The notes under the pieces are model-generated. The model was not told the origin of the DNA. It saw nothing but the letters and a program-made list of their open reading frames with translations, and did no database searches. Below are positions 16,330 to 24,306 of a DNA stretch of 64,000 nucleotides, in pieces. The stretch spans positions 1 to 64,000 of the forward strand of contig NZ_NFIQ01000001.1 of assembly GCF_002159455.1 (NCBI RefSeq). Direction: 5' to 3'. Position numbers and translations under genes: made by a program. Source of the DNA: Flavonifractor sp. An306 (GTDB lineage: Bacteria; Bacillota; Clostridia; Oscillospirales; Oscillospiraceae). Each line of letters starts with the position of its first letter. The stretch's first letter is position 1.

Positions 16330-16351
16330 CTCTTTTTGGTGCCAAAAAGAG
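16330..16351. repeat. Perfect inverted repeat after tyrA
   Basis: CTCTTTTTGG at 16330-16339 and its exact complement at 16342-16351 around TG. No T run follows, so it is not a standard terminator. It could be a 3' hairpin of the aroF-tyrA transcript or an operator for the next gene; nothing decides between them. Confidence 0.5.
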
Positions 16352-16437
16352 CGATGCGGAAACAGCAAAGTTGTGTCATAATGATGCCATCAGCACAAGG
16401 GAGAACCCCTGTGTCAGAAAATGAGGAGGCGTCAGGT

Positions 16438-18437
16438 ATGAAAAAACAACTGCTGCGGCTGCTGCTGTGCGCCGGTCTGCTGGCCGGCCTGTTCACCGTC
16501 ACCGCCCTGGCGGCGGATTGGACCTATGATCCGACCGCTCAAACACTGACCTATACCCTGTCCAGCGACACCGTTGTGCTCAAGAACGTGACGGACGACG
16601 GTTCTGGTAAGCTGACCATTGGGAGTTACCAGAATTTTACCGGCGCCGCACTGGATCTGACGGGCCAGATTACGGACAGCGACGGCAACACATACGCCAT
16701 CACCGCCCTTGGAGGTTCTGCATTTCACAGATGCGGGAATCTCACCACGGTGGCGCTGCCCGAAAGCCTCACCAGCATCGAAACATACGCATTTTACAGT
16801 TGTTCCGATCTCACCACAGTGGATTTCAGCAGATGTACCAACCTCACCATCATTGATATGTACGCATTTCCGATTGCACTAGCCTGGCCGCGGTGGACCT
16901 GAGCGGCTGTACCAGCCTCAGCACCATTGAGGGCTACGCATTCCAAGCTTGCGGTCTCACCACAATGGATCTGAGCGGCTGTACCAATCTCAGCAGCATT
17001 GGGCAGTGCACATTCACCAGTTGCGACGATCTCACATCAATGACCCTGCCCAACAGTCTCACCGGCATTGGGGATGAAGCGTTCTACGGCTGCTCCAATC
17101 TTGACGAGCTGGTGCTGCTCTCTAAAAATCCTCCAACTCTGGGCGAAGATGCCCTGCTAGCCGTCAGCCAGGACTTCCGCATCATTGTGCCGGAAGAGAA
17201 TGCGGAGGCTTATAAAACGGCGGAAGGGTGGAAGGATGTTGCCGGCTCCGTCCATGGACTGACCTATCAGCTGGAGGTGACCCCGCCCAATGGCTCCCTG
17301 GAGATATTCCGGGGGGGGACCTCCACGGGGTCAAATCCCACGTCGGTGACCTTCACTGTAACCAACAAGAGCGCCGTTCCTCTTTCCGGCCTTAAGGTCT
17401 CCTTGGACAACGCCGAGAATTTCACATTGGATATTGCGCTGATGGATGCCTCTCTGGCGCCAGGCGAATCCACCACCTTTACTGTCTCTCCGAAGGCGGA
17501 GCTGGCGCAGGGGAGCTATCAGACCAATATTACAGTGACCAGCGACATTCCCGATGTTGTGGCACAATATATTCCCGACCAGGTGGCGCCGGCTGAAGCC
17601 ACCATGGTCTGTACCGTAAAGACAGTTGGGCTCACCGCCGCCCCCGCCAGCCTGGACTTTGGCAGCGTCTACACCGGCTATACCCAGCCCGAGGCCAAGA
17701 CCGTCACCGTCACCAACACGGGCGAGCAGGCGATTACCCTGACTCAGCCCGCCTCCCAGTATTACGATGTGATCACCGCCGGCAGCCTGGAGCTTCATGT
17801 GGGCGGCAAAGCTACCTTCACCGTCCAGCCCAAGACCGGGCTTACCGCGGGGGAATATAGCGAAACCCTTACCGTTTCCGGCACCTATGGCGTGAGCGTC
17901 GACGTGGCGCTGTGCTTTGTGGTGGAGCAGCAGAGCGGCGGCGGCAGTTCCGGCGGCTCCAGCTCCGGCGGCGGTGGCGGCGGCTCCGGCAGCGCCATGT
18001 ATGCCGTGTCCCTTGCCGCTCCGGAGCACGGCACGGTTACGGTATCCCCCTAGAGCGCCGTCAAGGGCAGCACCGTGACGGTGACCGCCACCCCCGACGA
18101 GGGCTATCAGCTGGACACCCTGACCGTCACCGACAACCAGGGCAACCGGCTGAAGCTCACCGACCAGGGCGGCGGCAAATTTACCTTTATCATGCCCGGC
18201 TCCCAGGTGAAGGTGGAGGCCTCCTTCGTCCTGATCCCCGAGGAGCCGGACCAGCCGGAGCCCCTGCCCTTTGCCGACGTGGACGAAACCGCCTGGTACT
18301 ACGACGGGGTGGCCTATGTGTATGAAAAGGGCCTGATGACCGGCACCGGCGACGGCTCCACCCTCACCCCCCAGGGCCAGGCCACCCGGGCCCAGGCCGC
18401 CGTCCTGCTCATGCGGTGGCAGGAGGCCCTTTCCTGA
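16438..18437 (+). pseudogene. Broken surface protein gene: LRR_5/BspA-like repeats, beta domains, SLH domain
   Basis: One original gene of about 666 codons, now interrupted twice. It starts at 16438 (GAGGAGG upstream) with a signal peptide (MKKQLLRLLLCAGLLAG, cleaved near TALAA). BspA-type leucine-rich repeats follow (CTNLTIIDMYAF; MDLSGCTNLSSIG), then two CARDB/ASH-like beta domains, a Ser/Gly linker, an InlB-B-like repeat and one C-terminal SLH motif (FADVDETAWYYDGVAYVYEKG). Break 1: GCATTTCCGATTGC at 16864-16877 needs one more T to restore AFSDCTSL. Break 2: an in-frame TAG at 18051-18053, probably from AAG, because VTVSP and SAVKGSTVTVTATP flank it. If intact it would be anchored to cell-wall polymers. 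Confidence 0.85.
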
Positions 18438-18468
18438 GAAAATCTGCAGGCGAACTTTGAAAAAACCC

Positions 18469-18496
18469 TTGACATTTCGCGGAATTTTTATATAAT
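18469..18496 (+). promoter_or_regulatory. Promoter of rpsF-ssb-rpsR
   Basis: TTGACA (18469-18474), 16-base spacer, perfect TATAAT (18491-18496). Confidence 0.85.
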
Positions 18497-18499
18497 AAT

Positions 18500-18570
18500 A
18501 GGGCTTGTTTGAAAAACAGGCACTATCCTTGCCCCCGACAACGGGCGGGGGCCATACGTCCATAAGGAGG
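18500..18570 (+). promoter_or_regulatory. Candidate S6:S18-binding leader of rpsF
   Basis: The roughly 75-base leader carries a hairpin around CCCCCGACAACGGGCGGGGG (18532-18551) with a CCG-ACAA-CGG tip before the Shine-Dalgarno AAGGAGG. In many bacteria the S6-S18 complex represses rpsF by binding a leader stem with a CCG-containing element. The match here is by eye and the exact consensus was not checked. Confidence 0.35.
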
Positions 18571-18580
18571 TGCAAACAAA

Positions 18581-18877
18581 ATGGCAAAACTCAGCGGAAA
18601 TTATGAGGTGGTTTACATCCTCGATCCCAACCTGAACGAGGAGGCCACCGCTGCCATGGTGTCCAAGTTCCAGACTCTGGTGGAGCAGAACGGCACCCTG
18701 GCCGAGGTCAACGAGTGGGGCAAGCGCCGCCTGGCCTATCCCATCAACGACATGACCGAGGGCTACTATGTGCTGATGACCTTCAGCTCCAAGCCCGAGT
18801 TCCCCCGGGAGCTGGACCGTATCCTGCGGATCACCGACGGCGTGATGCGTTCCCTGATCGTCTGCACCGACGAGTAA
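18581..18877 (+). CDS. rpsF: Ribosomal protein bS6
   Basis: Small-subunit protein that pairs with bS18 on the 30S platform. The 98-residue protein shows NYEVVYILDPNLNEEA, the RRLAYPINDMTEGYYVLMTF strand pair and LRITDGVMRSLIV, all standard for the family. It is the first gene of the conserved rpsF-ssb-rpsR operon, with a strong promoter and AAGGAGG upstream. Confidence 0.97.
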   Translation: MAKLSGNYEVVYILDPNLNEEATAAMVSKFQTLVEQNGTLAEVNEWGKRRLAYPINDMTEGYYVLMTFSSKPEFPRELDRILRITDGVMRSLIVCTDE

Positions 18878-18896
18878 GAGAGAGGGGGAGGCAGCT

Positions 18897-19379
18897 ATGC
18901 TGAACCGGATTATTCTCATGGGCCGCCTGACCCGTGACCCCGAGCTCCGCCACACCCAGACCGGCACGCCTGTGGCGTCCTTCTCTCTGGCGGTGGACCG
19001 GGACTTCAAAGACAAGACCACCGGCGAAAAGAGCACCGATTTCATCGACATCGTTGCCTGGCGCCAGACGGCGGAATTTGTCTCCCGCTACTTCACCAAG
19101 GGCCGGCTGGCCGTGGTGGAGGGCCGGCTCCAGCTGCGTGACTGGACCGACCGGGACGGCAACAAGCGCCGCTCTGCCGAAGTGGTGGCCGAAAACGTAT
19201 ACTTTGGCGACTCCAAGCGGGACGCCGAGGGCGGCGCTTACGCCGCGCCCTCCGGCGGTTACGGAGCCCCCGGCGGCTATGCGCCGCCTCCGGCACCGGC
19301 CAGCGGCGCTTACGCGCCTTCCGCGGCGGGGGATCAGTTCGCCGAGCTCTCCGAAGATGACGGGGAGCTGCCCTTCTGA
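18897..19379 (+). CDS. ssb: Single-stranded DNA-binding protein
   Basis: Binds single-stranded DNA in replication and repair. The 160-residue protein has the OB fold (MLNRIILMGRLTRDPELRHT through the GRLQLRDWTDRDG region, about residues 1-105) and a Gly/Pro/Ala-rich flexible linker. The acidic tip ends in DDGELPF, the partner-binding tail of SSB. It lies 19 bases after rpsF, in the usual gene order. Confidence 0.97.
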   Translation: MLNRIILMGRLTRDPELRHTQTGTPVASFSLAVDRDFKDKTTGEKSTDFIDIVAWRQTAEFVSRYFTKGRLAVVEGRLQLRDWTDRDGNKRRSAEVVAENVYFGDSKRDAEGGAYAAPSGGYGAPGGYAPPPAPASGAYAPSAAGDQFAELSEDDGELPF

Positions 19380-19456
19380 TTGAACTTTTTGCGGCGGTGA
19401 CACCGCCCTGATCAAACAAACGGGCTGCAGGCCCGTCAAAAGGAGGTTTTCCTGTT

Positions 19457-19696
19457 ATGGCTATGGATAGAGAGCGTCCCCGCGGCCGGAAGCGCCGCAA
19501 GGTCTGCACCTTCTGCGTGGATAAGGTGGAGCACATCGACTATAAGGATGCCGCCAAGCTGCGCCGGTTCCTGTCTGAGCGGAGCAAGATCCTGCCCCGC
19601 CGCACCACCGGCACCTGCGCCATGCATCAGCGTCAGCTGACCGAGGCCATCAAGCGCGCCCGCCAGATCGCGCTGCTGCCCTTCGTCACCGACTAA
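19457..19696 (+). CDS. rpsR: Ribosomal protein bS18
   Basis: 30S protein, partner of bS6. The 79 residues include a basic head, a [17 protein letters not shown] segment with two cysteines, [20 protein letters not shown] and [17 protein letters not shown]. Two cysteines in the CxxC of the head and one in TGTC give the Zn-type arrangement seen in some Firmicutes. The start follows AAGGAGG; the operon ends at the next terminator. Confidence 0.97.
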   Translation: MAMDRERPRGRKRRKVCTFCVDKVEHIDYKDAAKLRRFLSERSKILPRRTTGTCAMHQRQLTEAIKRARQIALLPFVTD

Positions 19697-19707
19697 TTGA
19701 GCAGAAG

Positions 19708-19742
19708 AAAACCGCCTGTCCGTTTGGACAGGCGGTTTTTTT
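19708..19742. terminator. Bidirectional terminator after rpsR
   Basis: Perfect 14-bp stem (19708-19721 with 19726-19739) with a GTTT loop and a T run to 19742. It also covers the 3' end of the convergent minus-strand operon. Confidence 0.9.
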
Positions 19743-20298
19743 ACGCCTCGGGCGCCTCCGGGCGGAAGGACTTTCGCAGGGTGAAGAGCTGCCACACCAG
19801 GATGAGGCGCACGATAATGCCGGTCAGCAGCAGGAGGACAAAGAGCACGGTCAGAAGCTCGTTATCCTCCCAGGGCAGGGGAAGGAGGATGAGAACGCTG
19901 ATGGCTGCGTCCACATTGCGGCACCCCCGCAGCACCGCCGAGGGCAGGCCGTGCTCCTCCGCCAGCAGAGCCAGGTCGGTGATCAGCTGGAACTGGAAGT
20001 AGATGGACACGCACACCACCAGGAGGTAGACCAGGAAAAACCGCCCCACCAGGCTCTCCCCGGTGACCAGAATGGCCAGCCAGTCCACCACATCCACCGC
20101 CGCCAGCAGGATGCAGAAGGGTTTTAACAGGGGCAGGTCCCGCAGTTCCTCCCCCAGCAGGCCGATGGCCGCCAGGAAGAACAGGTAGCCCGCCCAGTTG
20201 GGCAGCACGTTCAGGGTGCCCAGGTTCAGATTGAAGGTGAGAAACACATAGCCCCAGGCTACCTTGCTCAGGCCCCGGTAAATCTGTTCCTGATTCAT
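19741..20298 (-). CDS. Integral membrane protein, function unknown
   Basis: A 185-residue protein with about five hydrophobic segments (VAWGYVFLTFNLNLGTL; WAGYLFFLAAIGLLG; FCILLAAVDVVDWLAIL; FFLVYLLVVCVSIYF; LTVLFVLLLLTGIIVRLIL). I recognise no named family. It overlaps the end of the BlaR1-like gene by 4 bases and is therefore the third member of the BlaI/BlaR1-type operon, possibly its output gene. Its stop codon lies inside the bidirectional terminator. Confidence 0.75.
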   Translation of the reverse strand: MNQEQIYRGLSKVAWGYVFLTFNLNLGTLNVLPNWAGYLFFLAAIGLLGEELRDLPLLKPFCILLAAVDVVDWLAILVTGESLVGRFFLVYLLVVCVSIYFQFQLITDLALLAEEHGLPSAVLRGCRNVDAAISVLILLPLPWEDNELLTVLFVLLLLTGIIVRLILVWQLFTLRKSFRPEAPEA

Positions 20299-22228
20299 GA
20301 CTGGCCTCCTCTCTCCAGTGTGGCCGTCCAGGTGTAGGTGTCCGCCCCGTCCCGGATGGACACCGCCAGGGCGGCGGGCATTTCGGTGAGGGTGAGGTTT
20401 TCTCCTCCGGTGATCCCGCTGCTGGATTGGACCGGATCCTCGTCCAGGCTGCCGGGGCTCAGTGTGAAGGTGTAGTTGCTCTCCGCCAGAGCCCGGACGG
20501 GGTCGTCACCCGGCTCCATGGGGGCCACGGTGATGGGCAAAGAAATGGCCTCCCCGGTCCCGGTGGACACCAGCCGGGCCCCCACACCCGTCTGCAGCTG
20601 GGTAAAGGAGGCGTGGGGCCGGGGCTTGGGGTCCAGATAGCCGGAGGTGGAGAAGGAGGAAAAGAAGTCGGAGGAGCCGGTCTGAACGGTGTTGTCCACC
20701 CACAGCCGGCACTGGAAGTCCACCTCCAGATAGAGCCCTTCTCTCTCTGCCGTGTAGGTGGCATAGGGGGTGCTGGTGCTGGGGCAGAGCCACCAGTCCT
20801 CCCGCAGCTGGGCGGTCAGCTCCCCAGTGGGCTCCACTGTCCAGAATTCCCCCAGGGGCCGGACGGCCACCGGCTGCCAGGCCAGACCCTGGGCCTCGTC
20901 ACCCCTCATGGGAGTGAAGAGCAGCACCCCGGTGTAGCCCCCCGCCCCATCGGGCAGCAGATTCATCACCGACCACTCCGCCTGCCAGGCCGGGCGGTGC
21001 CAGCGAAACCCCAGGTCGTGGAAGGGAGCGCTGTATAGATAGTCCTCCAGCTCCGCCTCCCGATAGGGGGCGGAGGCCGCCTCCACGGCGGCCTGCCGGG
21101 AGGCTTCGGGGGCCACCATGGCGTAATACAGGGGGCTGTCGCACAGCAGGGCCTTGGCGTAGGTGTCCAGAGCCCCGGCCACGGTGGTGGGCCGGTTGAC
21201 CTGGGCCCGGGCCAGGGCCAGGGGGCCCCGCTGGTCAAAGTCGGGAATATCTACCGCCCCGCTGGTGCCCGCCAGGCAGGCGATGGCCAGCACCGCCGCC
21301 ACGCACCCGGAGCCGAAGCCCATCCCCCGGGGATACCGCTTGAACCGGGCGATGGAGGAGATGCGGGCCTTGATGTTTTTCCCGCCGTTGGCCATGGAGG
21401 TGGTGCCCGGTGCCCGGGCGTACCGGCCGTCCGCCATGGACAGGAGGATCACGCCGTACGCCCGGCGTTCCTCCCCCTCCAGCCGCTCCAGCACCCGCTG
21501 GTCGCACAGGGCCTCGCAGTCGTTCTGGGCCCTGTCCCAGCAGAACCACAGAAAGGGGTTACACCAGTGGAGGCACCGCAGGGCGCACAGGACCACCCCC
21601 GCCCACAGGTCGCCGTACTCCAGGTGGAGCAGCTCATGGAGGAGGACCTTGTCGTCCACCTCCCGCTCCGGCAGCACCAGCACCCGGGCCAGAGGGCCGC
21701 ACACAAAGGCGCTCTCCACCCCCGGAAGCACCACCACCCGCCGGGGACGGGCCAGGCGGTAGCGGGCGGCCACCGCCTTCACCTGCTCCAGCGCGGCGGG
21801 GGAGGGGGTCCGGCCCCCCGCCACCCGCCGCCGGAGGGCCAGATAGGACAGGAAAAACCACAGCAGGGAGAGAACCACCCCGGCGGCGTAGAGGTAAAAC
21901 AGCAGATCAGTGACGCTGCCCGGCCGGATCAGCCGCACCAGGGGAATGGGGGAGAGCACCTCCGTGATAGCATAGGGGGAGGAGAGGGCGGAGGACAGAT
22001 GGGATTCCGCCCCGGTTTTCACCGCCTCCACCGCCACGCTCAGGCCGGGCAGGGGCGTCCGGCCCCAGAGCCCCGCCGGCAGCAGCAGCCGGACGGCCAG
22101 AATGGCCCACACCCCGTACTGCACCGGGGGGAGAGCTTATCCAGAAAGAGCCGCTTGGCCAGGAGCAGCACCGCCGCCGCCACCGAAGCCGTCAGCGTTT
22201 GCAGCAAAAAGGCCCAGATGTTTTCCAT
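20295..22228 (-). pseudogene. BlaR1/MecR1-like M56 family sensor peptidase, frameshifted near its start
   Basis: Membrane metallopeptidase sensor. The N-terminal part from the ATG at 22228 (MENIWAFLLQTLTASVAAAVLLLAKRL) has to continue as VQYGVWAILAVRLLLPAGLW, but one base is missing in the G6 run at 22126-22131 (C run on the coding strand). The rest is long and intact: further membrane helices, the zinc motif HELLHLEYGD (HExxH, about residue 198), VCGPLARVLVLPE and an outer domain of about 300 residues that is not a penicillin-binding domain I recognise. A shortened protein starting at the internal start at 22124 remains possible but would lack the first helix. Confidence 0.8.
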
Positions 22229-22231
22229 GGG

Positions 22232-22597
22232 TCATACCTCCATGTCGTCCAGCAGCCTGCGCAGCTCCTCCCGCTCCTGGGGGGAGAGCTTCTCCTCCTT
22301 CAGAAAGGCGGCCACCAGTCTGCCCGCCGAGCCCTGGTACACCCGCTCCAACAGACCCCGCCGCTCCTGGGCGGCGCAGGCCTCCCGGTCCACCCCCGCC
22401 CGGTAGCGGTGGGGAGCATTCTCCTTGTGGATGACCACCAGAGTCTTGGCCTCCATCCGGGTGAGATAGGTGAGCACCGTGTTCCGGCTCCAGCCGGTGG
22501 CGGGACGGAGGGCCTCCACCACCTGCCCCAGGGTCAGCCCCTCCGGGCCCTCCACAGAACCTCCAGCACCTGCCACTCCTTGTCGCTCAGACGCATT
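22232..22597 (-). pseudogene. BlaI/MecI-family repressor, frameshifted
   Basis: Winged-helix repressor that partners with the M56 sensor. Translation from ATG 22597 (AGGAGGG upstream) gives MRLSDKEWQVLEVLW and then falls out of frame. The remaining body, EGPEGLTLGQVVEALRP and WSRNTVLTYLTRMEAK, is in the next frame. One additional G in the GG at 22552-22553 (coding TGGAG to TGGGAG) would restore a continuous protein of about 121 residues. The C-terminal half has the dimerisation helices of the family. Gene calls that start at 22576 miss the first helix of the DNA-binding domain. Confidence 0.8.
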
Positions 22598-22608
22598 GCC
22601 ATCCCTCC

Positions 22609-22646
22609 TACAGCTGTAGTATCTATAAGCATACTACAGCTGTAGG
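22609..22646. promoter_or_regulatory. Twin BlaI-type operators
   Basis: CTACAGCTGTAG occurs twice as a perfect palindrome (22609-22620 and 22635-22646), centres 26 bases apart. TACA/TGTA dyads are the known recognition core of BlaI/MecI repressors. One copy overlaps the -10 box and spacer of the minus-strand promoter, the other sits at the expected transcript start. Confidence 0.8.
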
Positions 22647-22660
22647 AGGATTTTGTCAAC
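22632..22660 (-). promoter_or_regulatory. Promoter of the blaI-like/blaR1-like operon
   Basis: On the minus strand TTGACA (22655-22660), 17-base spacer, TAGTAT (22632-22637), embedded in the operator pair. Confidence 0.8.
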
Positions 22661-22768
22661 CCCGGCCGGAAATTTTGCCGAATCGAGAAAAAAGCCTACA
22701 GACCAGGCCGGAATTGTGGTACAATACCGGGTGAGTGAATTTTGCGAGAAGGGACGGGAAACCGGAAC

Positions 22769-24253
22769 ATGGACAGGATCGGTTTTGACAATCAGAAGTA
22801 TCTGGAGCTCCAGTCGGCCCACATCAGGGAGCGCATCGGACAGTTTGACAACAAGCTCTATCTGGAGTTCGGCGGCAAGCTCTTTGACGATTACCACGCA
22901 TCCCGGGTGCTGCCCGGCTTTGAGCCGGACAGCAAGATCCGGATGCTCAAGGAGCTGCGGGACTCGGTGGAGGTGGTCATCGCCATCTGCGCCAGCGACA
23001 TCGAGAAAAACAAGGTGCGGGGAGACCTGGGCATCACCTACGACGTGGACGTGCTGCGGCTCATCGACGCCTTCCGGGGCCAGGGCCTGCTGGTGGGCAG
23101 CGTGGTCATCACCCAGTACGCCGGACAGCCCGCCGCCGACGCCTTCCAGCGGCGGATGGAGCACCTGGGCGTCAAGACCTACCTCCACTATCCCATTGCC
23201 GGCTATCCCCACAACACCGGCCTCATTGTCAGCGACGAGGGGTACGGCAAAAACGACTATATCGAGACCAACCGGCCCCTGGTGGTGGTCACCGCCCCCG
23301 GCCCGGGCAGCGGCAAGATGGCGGTGTGCCTGTCCCAGCTCTACCACGAGTACAAGCGGGGGGTGAAGGCGGGGTACGCCAAGTTTGAGACCTTCCCCAT
23401 CTGGAACCTGCCCCTCCAGCATCCGGTGAACCTGGCCTACGAGGCGGCCACCGCCGACCTGGGGGACGTGAACATGATCGACCCCTTCCACCTGGCCGCC
23501 TACGGTGTGACCACGGTGAACTACAACCGGGATGTGGAGATCTTCCCCGTTCTCTCGGCCATGTTCGAGAAGATCATGGGGGAGTGCCCCTACAAGTCCC
23601 CCACCGACATGGGGGTGAACATGGCGGGCAAATGCATCGTGGACGACGAGGCGGTGTGCGCCGCCGCCCGGCAGGAGATCGTCCGCCGGTACTACACCGC
23701 CCTGTGCGACCGCCGCATCGGCACCGCCGGGGACGAGCTGGTGTTCAAGCTGGAGACCATCATGCAGCAGGCCCATGTGGACGTGTCCATCCGGCCGGTG
23801 GTGGCCGCCGCCGCCCAGGTGGCCGAGGAGACCGGCAAGCCCGCCGGGGCCATCGAGCTGCCCAACGGCGAGGTGGTCACCGGCAAGACCACCGACCTGA
23901 TGGGGCCCTCCTCCTCCACCCTCCTCAACGCCCTGAAGGCCCTGGCGGGCATCGACCATGAGCACCATCTGATCTCCCGGGAGGCCCTGGAGCCCATCCA
24001 GCAGGTGAAGGTCCACCACCTGGGTTCGGTGAATCCCCGGCTCCACTCCGACGAGATCCTCATCGCCCTGGCCATCTCGGCCACCACCAACCCCCTGGCC
24101 AAGCAGGCCCTGGACCAGCTCTCCGCCCTGCGGGGGTGCGAGGCCCACTCCACCGTCATCCTGTCCCCGGTGGACTCGGGCACCTACAGCCGCCTGGGCC
24201 TCCGGCTCACCTGCGAGCCCCAGTACGAGACCAACAAGCTCTATCACAAGTGA
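22769..24253 (+). CDS. DUF1846 family protein
   Basis: A 494-residue soluble protein of the conserved DUF1846 family, common in Firmicutes. It has [19 protein letters not shown] at the start, a glycine-rich APGPGSGK segment (about residues 177-184) that resembles a nucleotide-binding loop, and a C-terminal part with [20 protein letters not shown]. Its role is not established; a structure-based link to nucleotide or cofactor binding is only family knowledge of modest strength. The ATG at 22769 is chosen over a TTG at 22742. It is monocistronic. Confidence 0.88.
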   Translation: MDRIGFDNQKYLELQSAHIRERIGQFDNKLYLEFGGKLFDDYHASRVLPGFEPDSKIRMLKELRDSVEVVIAICASDIEKNKVRGDLGITYDVDVLRLIDAFRGQGLLVGSVVITQYAGQPAADAFQRRMEHLGVKTYLHYPIAGYPHNTGLIVSDEGYGKNDYIETNRPLVVVTAPGPGSGKMAVCLSQLYHEYKRGVKAGYAKFETFPIWNLPLQHPVNLAYEAATADLGDVNMIDPFHLAAYGVTTVNYNRDVEIFPVLSAMFEKIMGECPYKSPTDMGVNMAGKCIVDDEAVCAAARQEIVRRYYTALCDRRIGTAGDELVFKLETIMQQAHVDVSIRPVVAAAAQVAEETGKPAGAIELPNGEVVTGKTTDLMGPSSSTLLNALKALAGIDHEHHLISREALEPIQQVKVHHLGSVNPRLHSDEILIALAISATTNPLAKQALDQLSALRGCEAHSTVILSPVDSGTYSRLGLRLTCEPQYETNKLYHK

Positions 24254-24265
24254 GAGACCACAAAA

Positions 24266-24298
24266 ACGCCCCCCGGCTCAGGCTGAGCCGGGGGGCGT
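24266..24298. terminator. Terminator between DUF1846 and the histidine kinase gene
   Basis: Perfect 15-bp GC-rich stem (24266-24280 with 24284-24298). The T run is better on the minus strand (TTTTTG), so it mainly serves the two-component operon; on the plus strand only CTT follows. Confidence 0.8.
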
Positions 24299-24306
24299 CT
24301 TGCGGT

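Noticed and set aside
17930-17995. GGC-rich tandem stretch as a repeat or CRISPR-like array
   Set aside because: It encodes a Ser/Gly linker of the surface protein; there are no regular repeat-spacer units.
18075-18437. Separate small SLH-domain gene
   Set aside because: It is in the same frame as the preceding part and begins in the middle of a repeat domain with no ribosome site; it is the tail of the broken surface-protein gene after the TAG.
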